A stretch of 64,000 nt of DNA, taken from the NCBI GenBank assembly GCA_965140365.1, contig OZ223196.1; one strand, 5' to 3'. The notes below the pieces were generated by a model. It worked only from the letters and a program-made list of their open reading frames with translations. It did not search any database and was not told the origin of the DNA. The DNA comes from Hydrogenovibrio sp965140365 (GTDB taxonomy: Bacteria > Pseudomonadota > Gammaproteobacteria > Thiomicrospirales > Thiomicrospiraceae). Shown here in pieces: positions 24,445 to 33,204 of this stretch (within the stretch, counting starts at the first letter, position 1; the number at the start of each line of letters is the position of its first letter). The translations under genes were made by a program, and so were the position numbers.

Positions 24445-25101
24445 TTAGATAAAACCGCGGTCGGCCAAAAGCGTTTCGGTCACACCTGCCGGGCTTTGTT
24501 TATCATCTTGCGGCGCAGTCAGCATCCGTTCCAAATAGCGCGCCAGTAAATCCACTTCCAAATTGACTTCGGTGCCAACCTGAAAATCCTTAATCGTGGT
24601 TTCTTGCCGCGTATGCGGCACAATATTAACATCAAATGTATTGTCTTCCACCTGATTCACGGTCAAACTGATGCCGTTGATGCAGATAGAACCTTTCGCG
24701 GCAATGTATTTGCTCAACGCCACCGGTGATTCGATCTGGTAACGCCAAGAACGCGCTTCTTGTCGAATCGAGATCACTTTTCCGATGCCGTCCACATGGC
24801 CGCTGACCAAATGGCCGCCCAATCGATCCTGTAAGCGCAGTGCCTTTTCAAGATTCACCTGCGAACCGACCTTCAGATGCCCCAACGTTGAGACTTTCAA
24901 GGTTTCCGCCGATACGTCCGCGACGTAAAAATCGTGCCCGAGTTCCACGGCCGTCAAGCAGACACCGTTGCAGGCGATACTGTCACCGGTTTTGACATCG
25001 CTCATATCCAGTTTTCCGGTGGCGATGGTCATTTTCGCGTCGCCATTGACGGGCTGAATTTTTCGAATGGTGCCTTCTGCTTCGATAATGCCTGTAAACA
25101 T
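24445..25101 (-). CDS. ribE: Riboflavin synthase, alpha subunit
   Basis: 218 residues made of two lumazine-binding beta-barrel repeats. Repeat 1: MFTGIIEAEGTI ... GDSIACNGVCLTAV. Repeat 2: LGGHLVSGHVDGIGKV ... KGSICINGISLTVN. The C-terminus is a trimerisation helix (EVNLEVDLLARYLERML). It dismutates two lumazines into riboflavin. AGGAG lies 5 nt before the ATG. It sits between ribD and ribBX in the operon. Confidence 0.96.
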   Translation of the reverse strand: MFTGIIEAEGTIRKIQPVNGDAKMTIATGKLDMSDVKTGDSIACNGVCLTAVELGHDFYVADVSAETLKVSTLGHLKVGSQVNLEKALRLQDRLGGHLVSGHVDGIGKVISIRQEARSWRYQIESPVALSKYIAAKGSICINGISLTVNQVEDNTFDVNIVPHTRQETTIKDFQVGTEVNLEVDLLARYLERMLTAPQDDKQSPAGVTETLLADRGFI

Positions 25102-25109
25102 GTGCGCTC

Positions 25110-26294
25110 CTAAAAAGATGTCGCCGGAGTGGCTGCTTGGGAAACCGGCTTCAAAACCAGATGTAAGTCATTTCCAACGGTTTGAACCGACTGATATTGA
25201 AACGGCATTTTATCACTCATTTCGACCAGGCCTGGTAAAAAGAACATCGGTTTGGCTTCGTGCCCCATCAGGCACGGTGCCATAAATACATGCAGTTCGT
25301 TTACGTAGCCGGATTGCAAAAAAGCCCCCGCCACAATGGCGCCGGCTTCCACCAACACATCAAAGACCCGCTCTTCTTGATAAAGGTACTCCAGCACCGA
25401 AAGAATGTCCAACTTATCGCCATCGGCTTCCACCGCAACGATTTCCGCGCCGGCATTAGCCAGCAACTCTACGAGTGTCGGTTGACCATCAACCGTTTCA
25501 CGCGAGGTCATCAAGATAGTACGGCCCGGCTGAGAGAGTATTTTCGCGTCGGACGGCATACTCAAATGCGCGTCCAACACCACGCGAATCGGGTGGCTGT
25601 CCGCTTCCGACAAATGCATGGCTTGCAACTCGGCTTCCGGCAACCGCACGGTCATACTTGGGTCATCCGCCAAGACAGTTCCAATCCCTGTCACCAAAGC
25701 GCCGCTTTTGGCCCGCATTCGGTGCACTTCATGGCGAGCGGCGTCACCGGTGATCCACTGACTTTCCCCGTTGGCCATCGCCGTGTGGCCGTCCAAGCTA
25801 TTCGCCATCTTCAAGCGGACATAAGGTAATTTGCACCGCATGGCATGTACAAACCCCGCATTCAAGGCTTCGGCTTCATCCGCCAACAAACCACATTGCA
25901 CCGCAATACCGGCGTTTTCCAATCGCGCCAAGCCCTGACCGGAGACCAATGGATTCGGATCTTCCATCGCCACCACCACTCGAGCGACCTTGGCTGCGAC
26001 CAAGGCATCGGCACACGGCGGTGTTTTACCATAATGCGAACAGGGTTCCAGCGTGACGTAAACGGTCGCACCTTCCACTGACTCCTGAGCGGCGGCCAAC
26101 GCCACTCTTTCCGCATGTGGCTCGCCGGCTCGTTGATGCCAACCTTCGGCGAGGATGTTATCGTCTTTTGTGATGACACAGCCGACGGCCGGATTCGGCT
26201 TGGTGGAAAATTCACCTTGACGAGCAAGCGCCATTGCCCGTGTCATCATCTGGATATCGAAATTAGAAAACGTATTGGAACGAGAAGACATCAT
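25110..26294 (-). CDS. ribD: Bifunctional pyrimidine deaminase / reductase
   Basis: 394 residues. The N-terminal zinc deaminase has PHAERVAL and LEPCSHYGKTPPCADAL. The C-terminal NADPH-dependent reductase has VRLKMANSLDGHTAMANGESQWITGD, HRMRAKSGALVTGIGTVLADDP and RVVLDAHLSMP. It performs the second and third steps of riboflavin synthesis. Its ATG overlaps the nrdR stop by 1 nt (TAATG), so the two are coupled. Length (~25 residues above E. coli RibD) is within family range. Confidence 0.95.
   Translation of the reverse strand: MMSSRSNTFSNFDIQMMTRAMALARQGEFSTKPNPAVGCVITKDDNILAEGWHQRAGEPHAERVALAAAQESVEGATVYVTLEPCSHYGKTPPCADALVAAKVARVVVAMEDPNPLVSGQGLARLENAGIAVQCGLLADEAEALNAGFVHAMRCKLPYVRLKMANSLDGHTAMANGESQWITGDAARHEVHRMRAKSGALVTGIGTVLADDPSMTVRLPEAELQAMHLSEADSHPIRVVLDAHLSMPSDAKILSQPGRTILMTSRETVDGQPTLVELLANAGAEIVAVEADGDKLDILSVLEYLYQEERVFDVLVEAGAIVAGAFLQSGYVNELHVFMAPCLMGHEAKPMFFLPGLVEMSDKMPFQYQSVQTVGNDLHLVLKPVSQAATPATSF
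25226..25235. repeat. CCAGGCCTGG palindrome, copy 7 (inside ribD)
   Basis: Exact copy with ACCAGGCCTGGT extension, read as Pro-Gly-Leu near the ribD C-terminus. Confidence 0.85.
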
Positions 26295-26758
26295 TATTGG
26301 GAAGTGGTGGCTTTCACCAGTTTTTCAATTTCTTCGCGGAAAGCGTTCACGTCCTGAAAGGAACGATAAACGGAAGCAAAACGGACATAGGCCACTTGAT
26401 CAAGTTCCCGAAGTGCATCCATCAACAGTTCACCGATTTGAGAGGAAGGGATCTCCTTCACCCCTTCCGCAGTCAACTGCTTATGAATGCGATTGACAAC
26501 CTGATCGATAACTTCACTTTCCACCGGCCGTTTTTCCAGCGCTTTAATCAACCCGCGACGGATTTTATCGTCATCAAATTTTTCACGATTACCGTCGGAT
26601 TTAATGACCCTTGGCAGGGTCAGTTCAGCGGTTTCATAGGTTGTAAAGCGCTCACCGCAACGCATACATTCACGCCGACGCCGAACCTGACTGCCTTCCG
26701 TGGCCAGGCGGGAATCAATTACTTTGGTATCTGGCGCGTTACAAAAAGGACAATGCAT
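26294..26758 (-). CDS. nrdR: Transcriptional repressor NrdR
   Basis: 154 residues, standard. The zinc ribbon is MHCPFCNAPDTKVIDSR ... RRRRECMRCGERFTTYE. The ATP-cone domain is VIKSDGNREKFDDDKIRRGLIKALEKRPV. It represses ribonucleotide reductase genes according to the dATP/ATP level. It is the first gene of the riboflavin operon here and lies 35 bp after glyA in the same direction; the glyA-nrdR-ribD order is common in gammaproteobacteria. Confidence 0.96.
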   Translation of the reverse strand: MHCPFCNAPDTKVIDSRLATEGSQVRRRRECMRCGERFTTYETAELTLPRVIKSDGNREKFDDDKIRRGLIKALEKRPVESEVIDQVVNRIHKQLTAEGVKEIPSSQIGELLMDALRELDQVAYVRFASVYRSFQDVNAFREEIEKLVKATTSQ

Positions 26759-26793
26759 AGCTTGCGGTCACCGTTGTTTGTTATCAAAGTGGC

Positions 26794-28065
26794 TTATTTA
26801 TACACCGGTCTTGCGGCACACAATGCTTTTACTTTTTCGCGAACGTCTGCGATGACCTGTTCGTCCCAAGACTCGCTTTCCTGGTTGCAAGAATCAATGA
26901 CATCACACATCCAGTTGGCCAAGTTCACGGAATCTTCCTCGGTGAAACCACGCGTCGTTGATGCCGCCGTCCCAACACGAATCCCGCTGGTCACAAATGG
27001 TGACATAGGGTCATTCGGAACCGAGTTTTTATTGATGGTGATGTGCGCTTCGCCCAACGCCGCATCCACCAATTTACCAGTCAAGCCTTGCTCAATGAAG
27101 CTGACCAAGAAGAGGTGATTTTCAGTGCCTTTTGAAACCACATCGTAACCACGCGCCATAAAGACGTTTGCCATGGCTTTGGCGTTCGTTTTAACGCGCT
27201 TGGCGTAATCCTTAAACTCCGGTTCCATCGCCTCTTTGAAGGCAACAGCTTTGGCCGCGATGACATGCATCAAAGGCCCACCTTGCGCACCCGGAAAAAT
27301 CGCCGAATTCAATTTTTTCTCAATTTCAGGATTCGCTTTGGCTAAAATCAACCCGCTTCTTGGGCCGCGTAAAGTCTTATGCGTTGTTGTGGTGGTAACG
27401 TCAGCAATCTGTACCGGATTCGGGTATTCGCCCGCCGCAACCAAGCCAGCTACGTGCGCCATATCCACCATCAAATACGCGCCAACGGCATCGGCAATGT
27501 CACGGAAACGCTGCCAATCAACCACTTGGGAATAAGCCGAGAAACCGGCGATAATCATTTTAGGCTTGTGCTCTTTCGCCAAACGCTCGACTTCTTCATA
27601 ATCGATTTCACCTGTTTCGGTGTTCAAACCATATTGGACGGCATGGTACATTTTGCCGGAAAAACTGACGTGCGAACCGTGCGTCAAGTGACCACCGTGC
27701 GCCAAACTCATTCCCAGCACGGTATCGCCCGGTTCCAACAACGCCATGTAAACCGGCGCGTTGGCTTGCGACCCTGAGTGCGGCTGTACGTTGGCGTAAT
27801 CGGCGCCAAACAATTCCTTCGCACGATCAATGGCCAATTGTTCAACAATATCGACGTACTCACAACCGCCGTAATAACGTTTGTGCGGATACCCTTCAGC
27901 ATATTTGTTGGTCAACACAGAGCCTTGCGCTTCCATTACACGCGGGCTGGTGTAATTCTCGGAAGCGATCAATTCGATATGATCTTCCTGGCGTTGCGCT
28001 TCTGCATTCATCGCATCCGCAAGTGCATCATCATAACCGGCAATGGTCATATTCTTATCAAACAT
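26794..28065 (-). CDS. glyA: Serine hydroxymethyltransferase
   Basis: 423 residues from ATG 28065 (MFDKNMTIAGYDDALADAMN), with GGAG 9 nt upstream; a TTG five codons earlier is less likely. Motifs: ELIASENYTSPRVMEAQGSVLTNKYAEGYPHKRYYGG, HGGHLTHGSHVSFSG, and the PLP-lysine motif VTTTTHKTLRGPRSGLIL. It converts serine plus THF to glycine plus methylene-THF. The ~240-bp region between glyA and ettA is divergent and AT-rich; I see no riboswitch in it. Confidence 0.97.
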   Translation of the reverse strand: MFDKNMTIAGYDDALADAMNAEAQRQEDHIELIASENYTSPRVMEAQGSVLTNKYAEGYPHKRYYGGCEYVDIVEQLAIDRAKELFGADYANVQPHSGSQANAPVYMALLEPGDTVLGMSLAHGGHLTHGSHVSFSGKMYHAVQYGLNTETGEIDYEEVERLAKEHKPKMIIAGFSAYSQVVDWQRFRDIADAVGAYLMVDMAHVAGLVAAGEYPNPVQIADVTTTTTHKTLRGPRSGLILAKANPEIEKKLNSAIFPGAQGGPLMHVIAAKAVAFKEAMEPEFKDYAKRVKTNAKAMANVFMARGYDVVSKGTENHLFLVSFIEQGLTGKLVDAALGEAHITINKNSVPNDPMSPFVTSGIRVGTAASTTRGFTEEDSVNLANWMCDVIDSCNQESESWDEQVIADVREKVKALCAARPVYK

Positions 28066-28304
28066 GCTAAAGGTCTCCAAACAGAAAATAAGTACTACTG
28101 AATTTAAAAGAGAAATTTTACCAAATTATTCAGGGTTTAAACGACAAAACCGGTGGTTTAACTTGAATTATTTTCACAAGCGGATGATCAAGTTTGTAAA
28201 ATAGGCATTTTTATGGATTTTTCAAAAAGCTGGCCTGAAAACATCCTAAAATTTTAACGGCTAAGTTAAAACACCTTCGAACCAAAACAACCTGAGGTAA
28301 TATC

Positions 28305-29975
28305 GTGGCACAATTTGTTTACACCATGAATCGCGTTGGAAAAATCGTTCCGCCAAACAAACACATCCTGAAAGACATCTCCCTATCCTTTTTCCCGGGA
28401 GCCAAAATCGGTGTATTGGGTTTGAACGGTGCCGGGAAATCCACACTGCTGAAAATCATGGCGGGCATCGACACGGATATTGTCGGCGAAGCGCGCCCAC
28501 AACCAGGCATTAAAATCGGTTATCTACCTCAGGAACCCCAACTCAATCCAGATATGGACGTTCGAGGCAATGTGGAAGAAGCCGTCAAAGAAGTCAAAGA
28601 CGCCCTGGCGGAATTGGATGCCATCTACGCCGCCTACGCCGAACCAGATGCCGACTTTGACGCTCTGGCAAAGAAACAAGCGGAAATCGAAGACCTGATT
28701 CAAGCCAAAGACGGTCACAATTTGGACCGCACCTTGGAAATCGCAGCCGATGCACTGCGCCTACCACCTTGGGAAGCGGACGTGACCAAACTCTCCGGCG
28801 GGGAGCGCCGCCGAGTGGCGTTATGCAAGCTGCTACTGGAAAGACCGGACATGCTGCTGCTGGACGAACCGACCAACCATTTGGATGCGGAATCCATTGC
28901 CTGGCTGGAACGCTTTCTGTTGGAGTTCAGCGGCACCGTCGTCGCCATCACGCACGACCGTTACTTCTTGGACAACGCCGCCGAGTGGATTCTAGAACTG
29001 GATCGCGGTGAAGGCATTCCTTATCAGGGCAACTATTCTTCCTGGCTAGAGCAAAAGGAAAAACGCCTGGAAATGGAAGCCAAACAAGAAGCCGCTCGCA
29101 TGAAAACCATCCAACACGAATTGGAATGGGTCCGCTCCAATGCCAAGGGACGCCACGCCAAATCCAAGGCCCGTTTGGCACGATTTGATGAATTAAGCAG
29201 CCAGGAAAGCCAAAAACGCAACGAAACCAAGGAAATCTTCATTCCGGTTTCCGAGCGCTTAGGTGAAAAAGTCATCGAAGTGAACAATATCTCCAAAAGC
29301 TTCGGCGACCGTTTATTAATCGAAGACCTGAACTTCAAATTACCGCAAGGCGGCATTGTCGGCATCATCGGGCCAAACGGTGCCGGTAAATCCACCCTAT
29401 TTAAAATGCTTACTGGGCAAGAAAAACCAGACGCCGGCAACATCGAATACGGTGAAACCGTCAAACTCTCCTATGTTGATCAATCCCGTGATGCACTGGA
29501 CGACAGCAAAACCGTTTACGAAGAAATATCCGAAGGCGACGACATTTTCATGGTCGGCAATATTGAAATCAATGCCCGCGCTTATTGTGGTCGCTTTAAC
29601 TTCAAAGGCAATGACCAACAAAAACGCATTGGCGAGTTATCGGGTGGTGAGCGCAACCGAGTCCACTTAGCGAAAACGCTGCGCAGTGGCGGCAACTTAT
29701 TATTGCTCGATGAGCCGACCAACGACCTGGATGTCGAAACATTACGCGCCCTGGAAGAGGCCTTGCTGGACTTTGCAGGCTGCGCCGTCGTAATCTCCCA
29801 CGACCGCTGGTTCTTGGACCGAATCGCCACACACATGCTCGCTTTTGAAGGCGACTCTCATGTAGAATGGTTCGAGGGCAATTTCTCGGATTACGAGGAA
29901 GACCTCAAGCGTCGCAAAGGCGCCGATGCTGCCCAGCCACACCGAATCAAATACAAACCGGTTATTAAAAATTAA
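28305..29975 (+). CDS. ettA: Energy-dependent translational throttle protein EttA (ABC-F)
   Basis: 556 residues from GTG 28305 with GAGG 8 nt upstream. Two ABC cassettes: Walker A GLNGAGKST and GPNGAGKST, signatures LSGGERRRVALC and LSGGERNRVHLAK, Walker B LLLLDEPTNHLDAE and LLLLDEPTNDLDVE. The EttA arm and linker (RLEMEAKQEAARMKTIQHELEWVRSNAKGRHAKSKAR) is present and no membrane domain is found, as expected. It binds the ribosomal E site and gates translation by ADP/ATP ratio. It is followed 38 bp later by a PAS-GGDEF gene. Confidence 0.96.
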   Translation: MAQFVYTMNRVGKIVPPNKHILKDISLSFFPGAKIGVLGLNGAGKSTLLKIMAGIDTDIVGEARPQPGIKIGYLPQEPQLNPDMDVRGNVEEAVKEVKDALAELDAIYAAYAEPDADFDALAKKQAEIEDLIQAKDGHNLDRTLEIAADALRLPPWEADVTKLSGGERRRVALCKLLLERPDMLLLDEPTNHLDAESIAWLERFLLEFSGTVVAITHDRYFLDNAAEWILELDRGEGIPYQGNYSSWLEQKEKRLEMEAKQEAARMKTIQHELEWVRSNAKGRHAKSKARLARFDELSSQESQKRNETKEIFIPVSERLGEKVIEVNNISKSFGDRLLIEDLNFKLPQGGIVGIIGPNGAGKSTLFKMLTGQEKPDAGNIEYGETVKLSYVDQSRDALDDSKTVYEEISEGDDIFMVGNIEINARAYCGRFNFKGNDQQKRIGELSGGERNRVHLAKTLRSGGNLLLLDEPTNDLDVETLRALEEALLDFAGCAVVISHDRWFLDRIATHMLAFEGDSHVEWFEGNFSDYEEDLKRRKGADAAQPHRIKYKPVIKN

Positions 29976-30013
29976 TTTCTGCCCACTCAGACCCACTACA
30001 GAGGAAACACAGT

Positions 30014-30934
30014 ATGGCCGAACAGTTTGAAAAAATGCACTCGCACATTGAAGCCATCGCGAATGCGATGCCGGACCCGATCTTTGTGATGGGACAGGAC
30101 GGCACCTATTTAGACGTTATCGGCGGTCAGGAGCGTACGCTGTATGCGGATGGTCACAGTTTGATCGGTAAAAAATACGCCGATGTTCTTCCTGAAAAAA
30201 TGGCTGAACGCTTTCTGAAAGTCGTCAACAAAGCGATTCGCGCCAATCATCTTCAGGAAATCGAATACCAGCTGGCCGACACCGAAGTTCAAGGGATCGA
30301 ACCCCTAACCACAACGGAAGGCCAGTGGTATGAAGCGCGTGTTTACCCTTTGGAAGAGAATACTTACGACCAGCCGGCGGTTATTTGGCTGGCCATCAAT
30401 ATCACCCATCGCAAACACATGGAAGAGCAAATTGAGCGCCTTTCCTCCAACGACCCCCTCACGGATCTCTATAACCGAGACTACTTCTTGGGAATTGTTG
30501 ACGAAGAGTTGAATAAAGCTCGCTTGAACAATCGGCCATTATCGCTGGCAAAAATCAACCTGGATTGTTTTAAGCGCATTACCGATGCCTTTGGACATGA
30601 AATGGGTGACAAGGCCATTCTAACAGCCGCACACGCCATTCGAAACGTGGTCGGTGAATTGGGCTACATTGGCCGCTTAAGCTGCGACCAATTTATGATT
30701 GTTTTACCGGAAGTGAAGGCGGTGGATGCTTTTCGAATCACCAAATTGGCACAGGAAACCATTTCCGCTCAAACCATCCCGTTGGATGAAAATGAGACCA
30801 CTTGCCTGACCAGCCATGCCGGTGTCACCGATTTACGGGAACCGAACGAAGAAGACAGCCAAGTACTTTTCAAACGCGTCAATAAAGCCATCAAATCCCT
30901 GGAAGGGACGCGCGAAAAAACCAAGATATTATAA
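30014..30934 (+). CDS. PAS plus degenerate GGDEF protein
   Basis: 306 residues, soluble. A PAS domain lies at ~10-130 (IANAMPDPIFVMGQDGTYLDVIGG ... TYDQPAVIWLAINITHRK). A GGDEF-fold domain from ~145 follows (LSSNDPLTDLYNRDYFLGIVDEELNKA ... INLDCFKRITDAFGHEMGDKAIL). The catalytic GGDEF signature is replaced by SCDQF (GRLSCDQFMIVLPE), so cyclase activity is not expected; it may act as a nucleotide or c-di-GMP sensor. AGAGG precedes the ATG. It ends in a terminator carrying the dispersed palindrome. Confidence 0.88.
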   Translation: MAEQFEKMHSHIEAIANAMPDPIFVMGQDGTYLDVIGGQERTLYADGHSLIGKKYADVLPEKMAERFLKVVNKAIRANHLQEIEYQLADTEVQGIEPLTTTEGQWYEARVYPLEENTYDQPAVIWLAINITHRKHMEEQIERLSSNDPLTDLYNRDYFLGIVDEELNKARLNNRPLSLAKINLDCFKRITDAFGHEMGDKAILTAAHAIRNVVGELGYIGRLSCDQFMIVLPEVKAVDAFRITKLAQETISAQTIPLDENETTCLTSHAGVTDLREPNEEDSQVLFKRVNKAIKSLEGTREKTKIL

Positions 30935-30956
30935 AACCGACCTTTTCAACAGACAT

Positions 30957-30987
30957 AAAAAAACCGCCAGGCCTGGCGGTTTTTTTA
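30957..30987. terminator. Bidirectional terminator built on the CCAGGCCTGG palindrome (copy 8)
   Basis: A-run, then stem ACCGCCAGG / CCTGGCGGT, then T-run. The exact palindrome (30967-30976) forms the top of the stem. It lies between the PAS-GGDEF gene (plus) and fur (minus), serving both. Confidence 0.92.
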
Positions 30988-31007
30988 TATTCCTTTGAAA
31001 CCGAATT

Positions 31008-31418
31008 TTATTCTTCGTCTTTCAAGGTCCCATAGATCACTAAACTGTGAGCGGAAAGATTATAGCCTTTCTCCTTGGCAATTTCCTGAATACGCTCTTC
31101 AATGATCGGGTCAACAAACTCTTTGACCTTACCGGTTTTTAAACACACCAAATGATCGTGGTTGTCGCCGGTGTCCAGCTCAAATACGGAGATATTATTC
31201 TCAAAATTCAAACGTCGCACAATACCGGCTTGCTCAAACTGAGTCAAAACACGGTACACAGTCGCCAAGCCAACTTCCTCACCTTGGTCAATCAGCATTT
31301 TGTAAACGTCTTCCGCCGTCAAGTGATGTTCATCCCCTTCCTGCTCGAGAATTTCTAACACTTTTAAGCGAGGCAAGGTCACTTTAAGACCAACTTTTTT
31401 TAAATCAGCGCTGCTCAT
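31008..31418 (-). CDS. fur: Ferric uptake regulator
   Basis: 136 residues. N-terminal winged helix: LKKVGLKVTLPRLKVLEILE ... LATVYRVLTQFEQAGIVRRL. Metal-binding residues: HHLTAEDVY, DNHDHLVCLKTGKVKEF and the late HSLVIYG. The first CxxC of E. coli-type Fur is reduced to CLKT and the C-terminal cysteine pair is absent, as in other Fur proteins that lack the structural zinc site. It represses iron acquisition genes with Fe2+. It is divergent from bamE over 76 bp, a common gammaproteobacterial pair. Confidence 0.95.
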   Translation of the reverse strand: MSSADLKKVGLKVTLPRLKVLEILEQEGDEHHLTAEDVYKMLIDQGEEVGLATVYRVLTQFEQAGIVRRLNFENNISVFELDTGDNHDHLVCLKTGKVKEFVDPIIEERIQEIAKEKGYNLSAHSLVIYGTLKDEE

Positions 31419-31494
31419 CGAACTTAAGATTCCTTATTAAAACTTCAGTAGTGTGTATAATAAACCAAAAATTGATCTAAGTTAAAACTAATCT

Positions 31495-31848
31495 ATGAAT
31501 AAAGGCATTAAAAAAATATTCATCATTGCGCTCAGCTGCGCCTTGATCACTCTATCCGGATGTTCGTTTTTTACACCTTACAAGGCAACGATCACCCAGG
31601 GAACGGTCATTAACCAGGAAGCTTTGGATACTCTGCAACCCGGTTTGGTTATGGGGCAGGTCAAAGACATTTTAGGGCCACCGATGGGCCAAGACCCTTA
31701 CAACCCTTTGCACTGGGAGTACGTTTTCTACACCACTGACCCCACTTTTCACCCGGATGCGGTACGCCATATGTATGTCAACTTTGACCGCGAAGGCTAC
31801 TTAACGGATTGGAAAATTCTGCAACGCGAACCCCATCCGGGCGATTAA
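31495..31848 (+). CDS. bamE: Outer membrane assembly lipoprotein BamE (SmpA/OmlA)
   Basis: 117 residues. Signal peptide with lipobox LSGC (Cys23). The core is GTVINQEALDTLQPGLVMGQVKDILGPPMGQDPYNPLHWEYVFYTT, the QVxxLLGxP and WxYvF pattern of BamE. It stabilises BamA-BamD in outer-membrane beta-barrel insertion. Divergent from fur. No Shine-Dalgarno is obvious before the ATG. Confidence 0.94.
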   Translation: MNKGIKKIFIIALSCALITLSGCSFFTPYKATITQGTVINQEALDTLQPGLVMGQVKDILGPPMGQDPYNPLHWEYVFYTTDPTFHPDAVRHMYVNFDREGYLTDWKILQREPHPGD

Positions 31849-31855
31849 ACCGTTA

Positions 31856-32134
31856 TTAAGCGCCCTTTTGCCGCTCTGCCGCCACCTGTTTACGACGACG
31901 GTCACGCGGATCGGCTTTCAGAGGACGGTAGATCTCGATACGATCTCTCTCTTGCAAGACCTGATCCAGCTTAACAACTTGCGACCAGATTCCGACTTTA
32001 CTGATATCCAGATCTGGAAACTTTTTCAATAACATTGACGTTTTCAAAGCCGTTTCAACCGTTGTTCCCTCGGGCACTTCCTCCTCGAAAAGAAACTGTT
32101 CCTCTTCAAGCGCATACGCCACTTCAATCTTCAT
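31856..32134 (-). CDS. rnfH: RnfH/PasI-family ubiquitin-fold protein
   Basis: 92 residues: MKIEVAYALEEEQFLFEEEVPEGTTVETALKTS, then DISKVGIWSQVVKLDQVLQERDRIEIYRPLKADPRDRRRKQ, which is the conserved RnfH pattern. It is the usual neighbour of ratA; some strains label the pair RatA/RatB. Its ATG overlaps the ratA stop (ATGA). The biochemical role is not established. Confidence 0.92.
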   Translation of the reverse strand: MKIEVAYALEEEQFLFEEEVPEGTTVETALKTSMLLKKFPDLDISKVGIWSQVVKLDQVLQERDRIEIYRPLKADPRDRRRKQVAAERQKGA

Positions 32135-32562
32135 CCGTACACCTGCTTGGCTCGATCACAGAAAGACTGCACTAAGGTTGAAGCAATTTGTTCAAAAATT
32201 GCACCGATGGCCGCATTCAACAGGCTGTTGCTGATTTCAAACTCAATGTCCAGGCTGATTTTACACGCATTTTCATCCAGCGCCTTAAACAACCAGGTTC
32301 CGGTCAAGGCCTTAAAAGGACCGTCCACCAAGGTCATATCGATTCGTTCCGGCTCGGTCAGCGTATTTCGCGTCGTGAATGCCTGTTTGATGCCCGCTTT
32401 GGAAATCAGAACACTGGCGACCATTTCATTTTCGGCGGATTCTTTGATTTCCGCCCCGCCACACCAAGGCAGAAATTCAGGATAAGCTTCGACATCATTC
32501 ACCAAATCGAACACCGCTTGTGACGAATAAGGCAACAACGCCGAGCGTGAGATTTTTTTCAT
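32131..32562 (-). CDS. ratA: RatA / Coq10-like START-domain protein
   Basis: 143 residues. SRSALLPYSSQAVFDLVNDVEAYPEFLPWCGGAEI and NTLTEPERIDMTLVDGPFKALTGTWLFKAL are typical of the polyketide-cyclase/START family that includes RatA and ubiquinone-binding Coq10. RatA was described as a ribosome association toxin; a ubiquinone-binding role is equally supported by homology. It is divergent from smpB (34 bp) and coupled to rnfH. Confidence 0.92.
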   Translation of the reverse strand: MKKISRSALLPYSSQAVFDLVNDVEAYPEFLPWCGGAEIKESAENEMVASVLISKAGIKQAFTTRNTLTEPERIDMTLVDGPFKALTGTWLFKALDENACKISLDIEFEISNSLLNAAIGAIFEQIASTLVQSFCDRAKQVYG

Positions 32563-32596
32563 ATTTTCCCGGTAAATTCGCTATAATCCGCTTATT

Positions 32597-33073
32597 ATGG
32601 CAAAGAAAAAAAAGCAAAACAATCCAAACACCATCGCACAGAATAAAAAGGCGCGTTTCGACTATTTTATCGAAGACACCTTTGAAGCGGGGTTGGCTCT
32701 GGAAGGCTGGGAAGTCAAAAGCTTGCGACAGGGAAAGATTCAACTTAACGAAAGTTACATTCTGTTAAAAAACAACGAAGCTTGGTTATTCGGTGCTTTG
32801 ATTACGCCTTTGATTTCCGCCTCATCCCACCTGCCGCACGATCCACTGCGTTTGCGCAAACTTCTGATGCATCGTCGCGAAATCGATCGCTTACTGGGTT
32901 TGGTGGATCAAAAAGGCTACACCATTGTCCCTCTAGACATGCACTGGCGCCAAGGAAAGGTCAAACTCAATATTGGCTTGGCGAAAGGGAAAAAGCAGCA
33001 CGACAAACGTGCAACCGAAAAAGAACGCGATTGGAACCGTGACAAACAACGTATTATGAAATATCACGGCTAA
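32597..33073 (+). CDS. smpB: SsrA-binding protein SmpB
   Basis: 158 residues. IAQNKKARFDYFIEDTFEAGLALEGWEVKSLRQGKIQLNESYI is the OB-fold tmRNA-binding core; the basic tail (KGKKQHDKRATEKERDWNRDKQRIMKYHG) enters the ribosomal decoding centre. It works with the tmRNA gene encoded 130 bp downstream. TATAAT at 32582-32587 lies only ~9 bp before the ATG and there is no Shine-Dalgarno, so a leaderless or near-leaderless mRNA is possible. Confidence 0.96.
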   Translation: MAKKKKQNNPNTIAQNKKARFDYFIEDTFEAGLALEGWEVKSLRQGKIQLNESYILLKNNEAWLFGALITPLISASSHLPHDPLRLRKLLMHRREIDRLLGLVDQKGYTIVPLDMHWRQGKVKLNIGLAKGKKQHDKRATEKERDWNRDKQRIMKYHG

Positions 33074-33204
33074 TTCACCGTCAGGCCTTGAAAAACTTAA
33101 CAAGGCCCCCATATAACTCGTATAATAAGCAACCTGATTAAATTTTGCGGAAAACCACCAGACCTGGTGACTTTTCATATTTCCGACAAACCATCACACC
33201 ATTT

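Noticed and set aside
31008..31418. fur as an unusual metal regulator because CxxC is reduced
   Set aside because: Loss of the second cysteine is also known from other functional Fur proteins, so it is not remarkable by itself.
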